Source of the DNA: Xylogone sp. PMI_703 | Lineage: Eukaryota > Ascomycota > Leotiomycetes | Direction of reading: 5' to 3' | Assembly: GCA_021399445.1 (NCBI GenBank) | Contig: JAJTUQ010000005.1 | Span: 4,898,001-4,962,000 of the forward strand | DNA: 64,000 nucleotides | Shown here: piece after piece, positions 46,301 to 57,353 of the stretch | Layout of the letters: each line of letters opens with the position of its first letter | Numbering within the stretch: position 1 is the first letter of the stretch | Notes under the pieces: generated by a model | What the model saw: only the letters and a program-made list of their open reading frames with translations | Database searches by the model: none | Told to the model about the DNA's origin: nothing | Position numbers and translations under genes: made by a program

Positions 46301-47279
46301 TGTTGGTGTCACGTTTTCTTGCCTTTGCTTGTCACGCACTCTCGTCTCATGTTGCTATCGCGTACTACTTCTTTGGGAAATTGCCGATGTGCTTTGTTCT
46401 TGTGCTTCTTTTCGTGATGTTAGATTTGAGACCCAGCAACAATATAGAGCCATATAGCGACCTAGAGCTTGGTGCTTTTAGATCCCAGAAACTAATCAGC
46501 TCTTCGCATTAGAACTCTCCGAATTACGGCTGTTTGACCCCATTTCCACCTCGCGAGTTGTCGGTTTGCAGTTCCTTCTTGGCTATCATTTCGCCCCCCG
46601 ATATGCATACGTCCACACGAGGTCGTTGAATTTTCTCGGGCCTCCCCCCAGGCCAAGCTTTCACTCCTCATTCACCAAAAGCACATCGACCCAGCTGGAT
46701 GGTGCCCAGACTTCCCAAGGCGGATGTTTCCTACAACAAGGCCGGTCGCAGCCAATCGCCTGCTGCCCAGGAGAAACTGCTTAGCTGTGGTCTCCAACAC
46801 CATGCCCTACATCCGGCGTCTATTATCCATTCACAGTCGTTCTGCTTGCCAATCCTCGTCGTAAATACCCATGGGGAATAGCCCTCCTCTATTCAGCCGG
46901 TAGAATCTTGCATACCTTCTAGACTGTGTCTTCATTTATCCACCCATTAGGAATTCAGCAACTTGCCAAGTAACATGCATCTATATCGACACCATCGTGG
47001 GGTTTGCCTTACCAACCCCTGTCCGTCACCAGAGTCCCGGGTCGAATCTTTCTGTATGCGGTTGATATCGACATATTTTGCCATCCTGGCATACATATAA
47101 ATCCCTCCCATCCTGCACTACTGATGGAGATGCTTCCTTTAACATTCAGTTCATTTGAATTTGAATCTCCCGGATAATTTTGTCTGTCCGGGGCCTACAA
47201 ACAGAGGTATAGCTTCTGCTGAACTGTATAGTCAAGCACATCAAGTACAGACACTCGGAATTCTTCACCCACCGCCAAC
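43322..47279. other. Very long intergenic region upstream of the sugar transporter
   Basis: Almost 4 kb. AT-rich at 43.3-44.1 kb, then mixed; 45.4-46.3 kb is GC-richer and open in frames on both strands, the longest on the minus strand at 45508-46188. None reads like a known protein. The last 200 bp, with a pyrimidine-rich stretch, is the transporter leader. It may be a large regulatory region, a non-coding transcript or an eroded gene. Confidence 0.4.
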
Positions 47280-49044
47280 ATGTCTGGCATTGGCGTTAAA
47301 GGTGTTCAGAATGAGGTGCAGCTTGCACAGGCTGAATCTCCAGACTTCGAGAAGGTCGTCTGGTACCGCGAGCCGCATCTGAGGAAGCTTTATTCGTATG
47401 CTGTGGTGTTGATGGTGGCATCGGCTACGACTGGTTATGATGGGTGAGTCAGCTGCAGTGAAGTGACCAGGCGAAGAAGCAAGATCAGAATTGCTAACTG
47501 TAGAGAAAGCATGCTGATCAATACCTCGCAACAAATTGATCTGTGGAATGAATACTTCCCGGAGGTCGAAAACTCAAGCAAGCTCGGTGTCTTGATTAAT
47601 ATGTTCAACATTGGTTCCATCGTTTCGCTTTTCATCACGTATGTTATATGTCCTTTTCTTGAAGAGATATTTTCTGACATAAATCTAGACCTTACATAAC
47701 TGATCGATGGGGACGAAAAATCACCATCGCGACTGGTTGTTTGTTCATGGTTCTCGGTGGTTGCTTGTCCGCATTCACCAATGGATACGGAATGTTCATC
47801 GCCGGTCGATTCCTCCTCGGTTTCGGCAATTCTCTTGCACAGATGGCTTCCCCTCTCTTGCTCACGGAGCTTTGCCATCCCCAGCACCGTGGTCCCGTCA
47901 CGGCTATTTACAACTGTCTCTGGAACTTGGGTGCCCTTATTGTTTCCTGCATCGGATGGGGAACTGCAACCGTAAACAACAACTGGTCTTGGCGATCTAT
48001 CACATTTATCCAGGTCGTTCCATCCATCATTCAATTGGTATTCATCTACTGGATCCCAGAATCTCCACGTTTCCTCCTCTCTAAGGATCGTGCTGATGAA
48101 GCTCTCGATATCCTTGCTACCTACCACGCAGGTGGCGACAAAAACAACGCCACCGTTCAGTACGAGTTCCGAGAAATTAGGGAGACGATGCGCATGGAGG
48201 AAGAAGCCAAGCGTGTTACTAGCTATGCTGATTTCCTCAAGACCAAAGGTAACCGATGGAGGCTGGCAATTATCATTTCTCTTGGTATCATCTCTCAATA
48301 CTCTGGTAACGCGCTGTTCTCCAACTACATGAACACCATCTACGAAGGTGCTGGAATTACGGAACAGAACCAAAAGCTTGCTATATCTACTGGTAAAACC
48401 ATCCTCGACTTGATCGTTACTATTGCCGCAGCCCTTAGCGTCGACAACATCGGTCGTCGTCCTCTGTTCCTGACCTCCACATTCGGTATGGTTGGTTCCT
48501 TCGTATGCTGGACCATCTGCGGAGCTGTCTACGAGAACTCCAATGGCGCCAACAAGGGTTCTGGATATGCCCAACTAGTCTTTATCTGGATCTTTGGTAT
48601 CTTCTACGACATCGGATTTTCGGGATTGTTGGTCGCCTATGCACTTGAGATCTTGCCTTTCCACTTGCGTGCCAAGGGAATGATGATCATGAACATCACG
48701 GTTCAGGCCATCCTTGCTATTGGCAACCAGACCAACAAGATTGCTTGGGACAAGCTGCCGCATCACTGGAACTTCATGTTGTTCTACACTGTGAGTCTAT
48801 CTTTCACTTGGTCATTTGTAATGGCATGTACTAATGAGGTATCTAGCTCTGGGACTTGGTCGAACTCGCCTTCGTCTGGTTCTTCTATGTCGAAACAAAG
48901 GGCCCTACTCTCGAACAAATCGCTCGTATATTCGACGGTGAGGATGCGGTTGTGCATATCGATCTACAACAAGTCGAGAAGGAGATTCATCTTGGTGAGG
49001 ATCACGTCGAAGTGTTCTCAGAGAAGCCCATCAACAAAGTCTAA
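47280..49044 (+). CDS. MFS sugar transporter (lactose/hexose permease type)
   Basis: Plasma-membrane proton-coupled sugar carrier, 532 aa. Exons: 47280-47443, 47504-47638, 47689-48790 and 48847-49044, all joined in frame. Marker motifs: TTGYDGESMLINTSQQ in helix 1, PYITDRWGRK after helix 2, IAGRFLLGFGNSLAQMASPLLLTE, PQHRGPVTAIYN, WIPESPRFLLSKDRADEA in the central loop, NIGRRPLFL after helix 8, and VETKGPTLEQI at the C-terminal end. Helix 4 and QYSGNALFSNYM match the fungal lactose/cellodextrin permease clade more than glucose HXTs, but substrate cannot be assigned from this alone. The long upstream region suggests complex regulation. Confidence 0.93.
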
Positions 49045-49332
49045 ATTTGGGTCCTGAGTCCTCTCTATCTCTGGGGGCTGCTTGGGTATAGTTTGGATAT
49101 CATCTTGGATGAATTATGTGTTTTTGGCTATTAAGTTACGTGTCTATGACGCAGTAATGTGTATGAATGTGTTGGTAGTTGTCCCTATAGCAGCTTTTTA
49201 ATTAATACTACTCAAGTTCAAAGAAGTTATTACCTCTTTTGTTTGATCGAGTGTAATCCTTCGTCCTTCTTCCCAATATATCACGTAAATTACATTTAAC
49301 CATTCTATCTCACGTCACCCCCCTCTCTAGAA

Positions 49333-49882
49333 TCACGAGGGCACATCCTCTCCACCAACAGCAACCCAAGCACTCAACGGATCCGCCCAAATCTCCCAAT
49401 GCCCTATCCTCCCCTGCTCGTCAAACCCACTAAGTCGATAGATGGAACTCCTCATGCCAAGACTTGCCCGTCTTGATGCTCTCGAACTTGCCATTTCCAA
49501 CCACAACAACCACTCCCTTTCCACCCTCACTCTGCCCTTCACCTCCAGCTTCGGCCTCGGAATCAACAATAAACTCTTCAGAAGAATTAGGAAAACTCTC
49601 TGGATGGAGCTCCATTTTCAAGGTTGAGGAGAGCAGAGAGAAGTACTCCTCGCATTGTGCGCCTCCGGTAAAGGGCCGGGAGAGGAAAGGGAGGCGAGAT
49701 GTTGCCCATTTGGGACCGTGTTCCGTTATCTGTGGTCCGGAAGTTTGGTCTAACTCTGGAACAAAGTACGTTTGTAGGAGATATTTTGGTGACGCGGGAG
49801 GGTTGGTTGTTAGAGCAGCGCAGAAGGAGCGGGCTGTTGTGCGAAGGAGGGTTGCGCGGGTTGTTGGGCGGGGGGAGTCCAT
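49333..49882 (-). pseudogene. SnoaL/NTF2-like protein broken by a one-base frameshift
   Basis: From ATG at 49882 (MDSPRPTTRATLLRTTARSF) the frame reads through FVPELDQTSGPQITEHGPKWA and GNGKFESIKTGKSWHEEF, then at 49444-49447 the frame slips. The continuing conserved sequence IYRLSGFDEQGRIGHWEIWADP is in the next frame and ends at 49333. One extra G on the + strand in GGAA at 49444-49447 explains it, and no intron fits. Both halves together match fungal SnoaL-like (ketosteroid-isomerase fold) proteins of about 180 aa. As written, the protein would end eight bases after the slip in LST. This could be a young pseudogene or a sequencing error; both halves are otherwise well preserved. Confidence 0.75.
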
Positions 49883-50722
49883 TGCGTTGTACTGTGGTTG
49901 GTTTCGTTGTTTCGTTGTTTCGTTGTTTGTTTGGATTGAATGGAAGGTTGTCTGTCGCGCGATGGTTTTGTTCCTGGTGAGATGTGATGTCATAGGAAGA
50001 GAGGTATGCCCCATCTTGATTGAGTGATTACATTTCTTCATAGAAGCACAATATCTCCTGGACAAACTATACATAGTGGGGATGCAATACTCCAAGGAAG
50101 AAGAACTCCGTTGAAATCTCATTGACCGGGAAAGGTGCGATTTGTACTAGGGGGTTGGTATTCGGATTCAAAATTGCACAGAGAACGAGGTACTATACCC
50201 ACAGTCGCGCTGATCAGCTTCGTAATACAGATACAGAAATAAATGCTCAGAGATGAAGGAATTCCAATATGTTGATATATTACCATAGTGAATATTCCAT
50301 TATCCCATGAACAGTTTCAAAATTCACCAGCATTTGCTCTCCGTCCGTTGAGGGAAAGTCTACCCGCAGCTAATGCACGTCATTGAATAGTGCTATTGGG
50401 CGGCTAACCAATTAACCGGTAGTGGATTTTTGATGGGCCTCCTTCCTTCCTATTTCTCCGGTCAAGTGCTTTTCTCTCGAACCGTTCTACTTTCACGATC
50501 AATCAACTATTCTGAGGTGTGGCTCCGTCTCTGAGGATATGGGAAGGATTGCGTGGCTTCTGGTAGAGTATGGGGAGACCTTTCTGTATAAGATTCCCTC
50601 CCTTTGCATCGATGCATGAGATAACATATTCCTAGTTTCCATGCCGCATACTACACTTCCCGAGTATAGATTACCGTGGTCACAGTGCCTCTTTCAAGCA
50701 TATAAACAGCTATGTACCGAAG
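49883..50722. other. Intergenic spacer
   Basis: Upstream flank of the SnoaL-like gene. A tract near 49905-49925 repeats GTTTCGTT three times. No further gene seen. Confidence 0.4.
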
Positions 50723-51159
50723 ATGGACAAGAGCCCAGCTGCACCAAGCTATACGGCGATGTTATGTAGTAATCAGCCTCACAGTATCCTTGATTGGTAT
50801 CCTCACCCAACACTTCAGATCTCTTAACCTTTGTATTCTGACATCGAGATATCTCTAGGTACGCTCTGGTATTCCACGAGAGCATGCATGCTCAATGCTA
50901 TGGTCTTCCATTACCAGATATGAAAATGGTTGATTTCGACCTCGACATCACTTCTGTGATCTGCGGCTCCACCGAGCTCATCGCTGGTGGTATTATCGCG
51001 CACATGTACTTATATCCAAAGGGGCGGCTCGCCGATTTTGTGATCGAGCAACAGGCCAAACTACAATATCGCAGAGAAAAGGCGCAAAAAGATGAAAGAG
51101 ATAAAGACGTGGATAGACTTGAATCAGGGGACGAGGAGAAGGATAGGCTAAAGAGCTAG
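50723..51159 (+). CDS. Small membrane/coiled-coil protein of unknown function
   Basis: Two-exon model 50723-50796 and 50859-51159, 124 aa. Exon 1 reads MDKSPAAPSYTAMLCSNQPH and splices (62-nt intron) into WYALVFHESMHAQCYG; the ATG at 50884 is the alternative start. A hydrophobic segment (VICGSTELIAGGIIAHMYLY) is followed by a highly charged helix (QQAKLQYRREKAQKDERDK) that ends at a stop in AGCTAG. Downstream coding-like exons suggest the gene was once longer. I recognise no family. Confidence 0.4.
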
Positions 51160-51293
51160 TGGCTTACCTTAAAGGATGTAATTATATGCATGAGGTAAGA
51201 ATATTACTGCTAGAGGTATTGTAAGTTATCCGTTATAAAAGTTACCTTTACAGGTAAATTGTATAAATAACTAAAATAACTAATACTATATAG

Positions 51294-51528
51294 AAGAGAT
51301 CTTAAGCAGACCGAGCTGTATGAGCTTAAAGAAACTAGTGAAAGGCTTAAGTTACAGTAAGTACTATCTGATTATTATTAATTAGTATATATCTATATAA
51401 AGAATATTAAATAACTTTATTACAGATTAGAAGTTGCAGAGGAGCATCAAATGCTCCTTCAACAAGAGATTGATCTTCCTGAGACTATGCGAGTTAAATT
51501 ATACAATTATTCATATTTAGCGGATAAA
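51294..51528 (+). pseudogene. Coiled-coil exon remnants downstream of the small membrane protein
   Basis: Exon 51294-51356 reads RDLKQTELYELKETSERLKL and splices across 51357-51425 (GTAAGT...TTACAG) in frame into 51426-51528, reading LEVAEEHQMLLQQEIDLPET and then MRVKLYNYSYLADK before a GTAAGT donor. Both look like a real helical protein, but I cannot join them in frame to the upstream exon that ends at 51159, nor find their continuation. Probably eroded 3' exons of that gene. Confidence 0.4.
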
Positions 51529-52086
51529 GTAAGTTATTACTAATATCATAGAATGTCTCAGTTTAGAGAACTTTGGGCTAACGACAAATAAGGTCATGAC
51601 ATTGAAGATGTTGACGAAAGAAAAGAATTATAGTTATGATTACGGTTAAAGACATGATTACTTGTATTGTATTATTAGTTGAGCTTAAAAAAGCCTCTAT
51701 TTCTTAAGGCGCAACCAAAGCGGCCTTGTCAAGACAAACCTAAGTCCCGTTGACGACATTAGTGTAAGGATGCTCATGTGCATAGTTCTCCTGCATGAGC
51801 ACTCTGCACGAATCGGCCAATTACGTTATTTCTATTATTCTGAGGAAGTTGGCTGTACAGAGTGAAGGAGGGTCAAGAATATGGCTGGGATTTAAGGAAC
51901 TGGAACCCACAGCGGCGGTCTGTAACGATATAACGGTGTATTGATAGCGAGACCTCCAAAGGATATATCACAAATCTCACTGATCTTGTAGCCGCAGGAC
52001 CACTGATAGCTAGCTGTATGGTGGGTTAAGCCCGCCCATCTCCACCGTACCAATCTTCAGTATTCCGACACATACCCACAGCGCAA
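51529..52086. other. AT-rich spacer
   Basis: No recognised gene; it follows the eroded exons and ends at the stop of the leftward membrane-protein gene. Confidence 0.4.
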
Positions 52087-53002
52087 TTAGAATATCATCT
52101 CTGCGAGGATCGAGCTCATATATGCATCACCGACAATACTTCCAATTACGGCTCCAGGAGTCCCCAGCACACCGTAGCTAGCCAGCATTCCCAATTCTGC
52201 AACAAGAGTTGTTGCAATCCATAGTGTTACTTCTTTCTTCAGGGCATAGGCCCAATCGGGGCTCGAGACACTGTAAATATTGTTATTATAAAAGAAATAA
52301 TTAAAAAAATCCTGGTAAGTATAGACGCGAGCCTAACGGAGAATGTCATTAGGAAATTTGGGCCCATAGCGCCACGAATAGTGTATTTATACAACTGTAT
52401 CATTTTATTATTAGTATAACAATTTGTGACTTGAGAAGACGATGAGCTATTACTTGGCACATACCTCGCCGGTTTCGTCCTCTGATAGTTGATTAAAGCA
52501 TTTTCTAAACCTCTTTTGGAGTATTTTCCCAGGTAGTACTCGACCGGGCGTGCCGCCGGTTTCCAGAGTTTGGCTATTATGAGCCCCAAAGGGCTGGTGC
52601 TCAACCGCATTTCTTCCATACAGCTGTTTCTCACTGTATAAGCCTCCATCATTCCATTGTACGGCGTAATTAATCCAGCATCAATATTTTCGGGGGTATT
52701 AGCTGTGGCTGCATCGATATTTTCGTAATGTTACCGCTAGACGTGGCGTCCTGGACACCCTGGCGCAGACTTGTTAGAAAGAGAGCAAGGAGAAGAGTAT
52801 TGTAGAGTAGAGTTTCACACTGACCTAGAGATGTATTGAGTCGATGAAGAGTCCTCGCGATATGATTGGATTTCCACTCTTGAAGTTCACAATCAAGGAA
52901 GAGATCCGACACTGCGATGCGGACTTCTTTCTCAGCATCGGTAAGGATGGTTGAAAGGGTATTGGTAGATGTGGGAGTATTGGCGGTGTTTGTGTGATCC
53001 AT
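52087..53002 (-). CDS. Four-exon membrane protein of unknown function
   Basis: Exons 52825-53002, 52465-52708, 52376-52394 (19 nt) and 52087-52332 join in one frame to 228 aa. The N-terminus is Thr/Asn-rich (MDHTNTANTPTSTNTLSTIL), then a charged helix (EKEVRIAVSDLFLDCELQEW). The middle has KPAARPVEYYLGKYSKRGLE. Exon 4 reads ARVYTYQDFFNYFFYNNN, then SSPDWAYALKKEVTLWIATT and a Gly/Ala-rich hydrophobic tail (GVLGTPGAVIGSIVGDAYMS). Supporting facts: four phase-compatible junctions, no internal stops, and a clear TACTAAT branch before exon 3. Weak points: the GTGGCG donor and the 43-nt last intron. I do not recognise a family. Confidence 0.5.
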
Positions 53003-54081
53003 GATGTTTTTGATGCAAGAAGAATTGCTGGTTTGAAATTATCAAAGTTGGTTGGGGTTTTGATTTGTGAGGACTTTCAAAATTAAAGTAGTGAATAGTT
53101 GGTGCGGTTCGCGCGGAGGGTAGTGAATGATAATGAAAAGTGGTGCAGAACCCAGGGAGAATAGCTTTTAGTCAGCTGATTCACAAATATGCCAGTCAAC
53201 AGAAAGCATCCACAATATTATAGTTGACCACATCAGGTACAGCAGCCTTACCAGTAATTTCAAGGCTGCTACGACCTGAATGCCGGGTCTCTACAAGAAT
53301 TGCAGAACGATATCCTTACGAAGCTACGCATCTCTCAAAACTTACTCACTCAAGGGTCTGGCAGGAGGAGGTCTATCCTTGACGTCACGGAGTCATTAAT
53401 ATGTTCTCTTGCTTCTTCAAAGTTCCGTGGTGAGTTCTTTTTCCTTTAGGCTTATGCTATCCAAGAGGAGATCATGTCGAAGGATCTAACTGTTTTTCGC
53501 CTGCATATATTTCATGCTAACTCTATCTTTAGCTATGTATTGTTAGACTTTATTGCTGATGGAAACTGGTCCGCTGATGCTATTGATTCTAAGAACATAT
53601 GCTACAGTAATCCTCCGTTTTTGTCAGATTGGCATTGAAAGACCACCTAGCGTGATCATCCTATCTATTCTATACGGCAATTTCGTCTCGCCACCTCTTG
53701 TCGCCTTAACACATTTTAGTCCTGATATCAGTGGACCTACAAGTATAAGTATGTCTATCGGCCTTATTTTGGCGGCTCTAGGTGAGTTGACAAGGGCACT
53801 AATGCGCGTGTATTTTATGAAAACTTGAGCGGATTGTTAGAGTTATAGTTGTTCTTATGTACCACTATTATATGCATGGATCATATTTTTTTGAGCTTGT
53901 CGGCTTATAAGGGCCGTATTGACCTCGAAGTTAAAGTACGTCACTTCGGAGGATGTCTGAAGCCAAGTTTATATCGTTTCGGATTTACGTATGCACACAA
54001 ATAGAATAGAGAATGCCAGTAAAGGAAATATCAAGAATCTTATTTCTAGAACGTTATATTGAGCTTTCCTGACTCCCCTGC
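53003..54081. other. Intergenic region with a weak membrane-protein ORF
   Basis: Divergent flank of the gene ending at 53002. An open frame at 53553-53828 (+) codes hydrophobic stretches (ETGPLMLLILRTYATVILRF, ISMSIGLILAALGELT) and might be an exon with a GTGAGT donor at 53790, but a competing frame is also open and no family is recognised. Confidence 0.25.
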
Positions 54082-55530
54082 TTAGTCTGGGTCGGGGTAC
54101 TCAAATTTGCAACCGCTGGATCTCGTCTTAATTGAACACCGTAACCGCTCAATGTCGTAAGAATCCAATTCTCTCTCATCGAATTTGTTATATAATATGG
54201 TTGGATCTTTGCAGCCCGCATATAGGTCGTGTCTGTGATTAAAGAATTCTCCTATACACTTTCTTATGCTGTCGACTTTGCTTTTTCTACCCTTCTTCAA
54301 TTCTTTGTTAATCTTCAATAGATCTCTCGTTTCCGAAGATGATAGAAGTGCATTAAATCCAAATTGTGATCCTCCTCGTTCAAATGTATTCTTAATCGAT
54401 TCTGGTTCGAAGTTAACTTCATCGGTGTCTCTAAGTTCCTGAAGCTCATATTTAGTGTATGTATGTCTCCGCAGTTTCGTGTCCAAGGCTGATTTTCCTT
54501 CACCCAGGTTATGCCATGGGGTACAAACTAGTGAAAGAGATTTATTGTCGAGTTTCTTGAAACCAACATGATAGTCGGTATGGCAAAACTGGCACTGGAA
54601 TAATTTATCATTCGTTTCCGTGCTATAAGGATTAGCGCTCATTATCATAGTCGAGTCTTCCACTCCACACGAAAACACAATCTGGTAGGCCCTGTTCCAC
54701 ATGTAAATGTGAGGACATAAATCTTCATACCACTGTAGATTAACCTCTGTCGGGCATGGGGTCCAGATTGTTTGGCGGCGAATGTATAATTCTTTTTGGT
54801 GCACTTTAGCCAACGAGCATTGCCACTTTATAGTTGATGAATTGGGAGAGGATAGCTCTTTCGGTGATAGAAGTTGTAAGTAACAGTCAATATCTTTTTG
54901 TTTTTGTTGAAATTGCTTCATCACTTTACGAAACAGTATAGCACTAAAGAACCAAGAACCATTTTTGTTGCTTCTCTGCGGATAATATTCAGGGTCGTAG
55001 CGCCAGTGCCATATGACATCTCTGTCGGGTCGAATATAGCGATGAGCTACTTCCTCAGTGACATAATGTGAACGGCGGCACTCTTTGCAGGCGATATGAT
55101 CCGGGGAATCATGTTCTAATAATAATAGATAGTTATAAAAATTAGGGTTATCATACCACTCTTCCATTAGTGGTTCCAGGTATTTTTCTTTCAAGACGTA
55201 ATAAAAATATCGGCATGTTAACGATAACACTGCTGCGGATTCCTGTGGAAGATATTTAACAATGCTGTAGATAATCTCTGGGGCAAGTTTGGATATCTTC
55301 TCAGTTGGCGAAGACATGCGTAATTGCGTAATCGTAGCATCCTCGGGGGGCAGTCGATTTTCTATATCCGAGTCTGATTCGTCAAAATCCGAAGGGATAT
55401 ACCATGGAGACTCTGACTCATTGTCGAGTTGAATTTCTGAGTCGGAGTCCCAGAAATGTTCCAGATGAGGAACTGCACATCGAAGAACTTTGGTTAACCG
55501 TTTAAAGGCAAAAGCGGAGGGAGATCCCAT
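54082..55530 (-). CDS. F-box protein with zinc-ribbon-like motifs
   Basis: Single exon, 482 aa from the ATG at 55530 (MGSPSAFAFKRLTKVL); an upstream in-frame ATG at 55686 would add 52 residues without family support. An acidic Ser/Asp-rich N-terminal region precedes the F-box at about residues 80-120 (KLAPEIIYSIVKYLPQESAA), which would bind Skp1 in an SCF ubiquitin ligase. Two C-x-x-C motifs follow: HIACKECRRSHYV and FQCQFCHTDYHVGF, the arrangement seen in a large expanded family of fungal F-box proteins of unknown target. The C-terminus is Arg/Lys-rich. The neighbourhood is AT-rich and accessory. Confidence 0.85.
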   Translation of the reverse strand: MGSPSAFAFKRLTKVLRCAVPHLEHFWDSDSEIQLDNESESPWYIPSDFDESDSDIENRLPPEDATITQLRMSSPTEKISKLAPEIIYSIVKYLPQESAAVLSLTCRYFYYVLKEKYLEPLMEEWYDNPNFYNYLLLLEHDSPDHIACKECRRSHYVTEEVAHRYIRPDRDVIWHWRYDPEYYPQRSNKNGSWFFSAILFRKVMKQFQQKQKDIDCYLQLLSPKELSSPNSSTIKWQCSLAKVHQKELYIRRQTIWTPCPTEVNLQWYEDLCPHIYMWNRAYQIVFSCGVEDSTMIMSANPYSTETNDKLFQCQFCHTDYHVGFKKLDNKSLSLVCTPWHNLGEGKSALDTKLRRHTYTKYELQELRDTDEVNFEPESIKNTFERGGSQFGFNALLSSSETRDLLKINKELKKGRKSKVDSIRKCIGEFFNHRHDLYAGCKDPTILYNKFDERELDSYDIERLRCSIKTRSSGCKFEYPDPD

Positions 55531-56658
55531 TATAGCGACAGCTCTTGTAGAGCGATTGAATTGTGGAGAGTATGAAAGAGAAATATACATGTAACTAAAT
55601 CTCCGTTGGTATAAGAGAGCAAAGTATTGGTGTGTTTGAGGTATTGCAATTCCAGTCCAAATCAAAACACGTACGTCACGAGCCACTCGAGCCAGTCGGT
55701 TTCCCGACTCAATGGTTTCCCACTACCTCTTTGATTAACTTGCAACATATGATTGGCTGTGGTAGGTTTAAAAAGTGGCTAAAACAAACGCAGGGACTAT
55801 CACCGTAATGTGTTTGTAGAAGCCGTGAGATTAAAATATACGCGCGCTCAATAAAGAGGTTAGAACCAACTGTAGGAGAATGCTAAACCAGTAAGCAAAT
55901 TTCATAAAATACTGTCTATAGTTGTGGAAACTGGCAGTTATCGATGAAGATTGCACACTGAGAATTCGTGTTTACTGCGGAAGTCGAATCATTATAGCAA
56001 TAATTTTATAAGCTGTGGTGATACGACTCAAATAGGAACGCTTTATAATGGATTGATTCAAGGTGAAATAGTTCCGCATTTAGTTGATTTCGAGTTCAGT
56101 GATGATAACGGTCAATTGAAATTCCAACCTTCTTCCTGACACAACTTAGATATGATCGAAATCGCGTCATTTCTGGGCCTAAAAGAATCTCGCCCATGGA
56201 GGCCCATCCGGTTACTGAAGTCACAGTAGTCTAAACATGAACATCATGTGGAACGATAAGGCCCTTGGACTCCCAACAAAATTGCACTATATATTATAAG
56301 GCCCGAGCTACAGGCACGCACCGTTCACCTATAGGCACTCACTAGCACTCAAAATCGCCAACATAGGTTATTACACAGACCACTTTCCATTGTTAGAGCT
56401 TCGAATGCTATAGATTCTCAATTAGCGGCAACTAAGTAATTAAGCAAAACACTTGTTATTGTATAAGTCCAGTAGTTATTCAAAGTCGCAAATGGGCACG
56501 TACAAGGCTTTTACAGGCCATACAGGCTCGAGCCCTAAGACACATACTGCTTCTCCAGGTGCTGGTAGCAATGAAGACGGACATTAGTGCACGGGATCTA
56601 ATTATGATAGTGATTCTGAACTTACCTCAATTCTATGGTGTCTTAAATGCGCCAGTTC
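55531..56658. other. AT-rich intergenic region
   Basis: F-box gene promoter and then AT-rich sequence with short repeats of CAGGCAC/TAGGCAC and CACTAGCACTC near 56310-56350. No gene. Confidence 0.4.
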
Positions 56659-57353
56659 TTAGCCCATGATGATGAACAAATTTTCCAGTTGCACCTGGGC
56701 ATTACAATGTACAAACTTCTCTGGCGTAACGCATTTACAGTGTCTATCCATCATATTAATATACATTGTGCTGACAGTTTTCAATGAATGAAACTCGCCT
56801 CGCAACTGATTCCTTTCTCTTTCAATGTCGAAATAGTCGCGACAGAGAATGCAGTTGTTTTGATACCTTAAAAATTAGATGATCAGATATTCAATTTAGG
56901 TTGTTTACTTACATCGCACCTGTAGTTCTTACTTTTCCTAACGCAGCACTCAGTTTCGCTTTCAGATCTGCGATTTCCTCACCCTTGGCTGCTATCTGCT
57001 TCTTGTGCGCTTCTTAGATCTCTTTGATCTTCTGCGTCTCGTACTTATTCAACTCCTTCTGGTATACCATGGCTGATTTTGCTTTGGACCTCTGGACGCG
57101 GCGATTGATGCAACCCTCCGGACAGTGGATCTCTAAGGCTTCGATCCATTTGCACAAGAGTACAGTAAAGACTATCTTGAAGGTATTGGCCTAGGTCCAC
57201 TCCATCTTTATAGTTATCTATTAAGAATTAGTAATTCAAATATGAAGTTAAGATTATGTAAGGCCTAAGGGCTCTTACTGATGTGAAGTACTTTTCCATG
57301 CTTGCATATCTCCGAGCCTTTCAGCCCATCTTTGCGGGTGATGGAGAACCCAT
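56659..57353 (-). pseudogene. Coiled-coil protein pseudogene with three RIP-like stops
   Basis: Exons 57279-57353, 56913-57217 and 56659-56866 join in frame (588 nt) from ATG (MGSPSPAKMG) to a terminal TAA. Three internal stops interrupt it: TGA at 57321-57323, TAG at 57191-57193 and TAA at 57014-57016. Each is one C:G-to-T:A transition away from a sense codon. Intact parts read KWIEALEIHCPEGCINRRVQ, KGEEIADLKAKLSAALGKV and YQNNCILCRDYFDIERERNQ, i.e. a coiled coil followed by a C-x-x-C and later Cys/His residues (MMDRHCKCVTPEKFVHCNAQ). Splice sites are still perfect. Function unknown. Confidence 0.65.

Noticed and set aside
47435..48574. Long open frame of 379 codons on the minus strand
   Set aside because: It lies antisense to the transporter exons, reads Ser/Glu-rich nonsense with no family resemblance, and arises from the codon bias of the real gene.
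53553..53828. Hydrophobic 91-codon frame as a firm gene
   Set aside because: A second frame over the same bases is equally open, no upstream exon fits clearly, and no family is recognised; left only as a note in the spacer entry.
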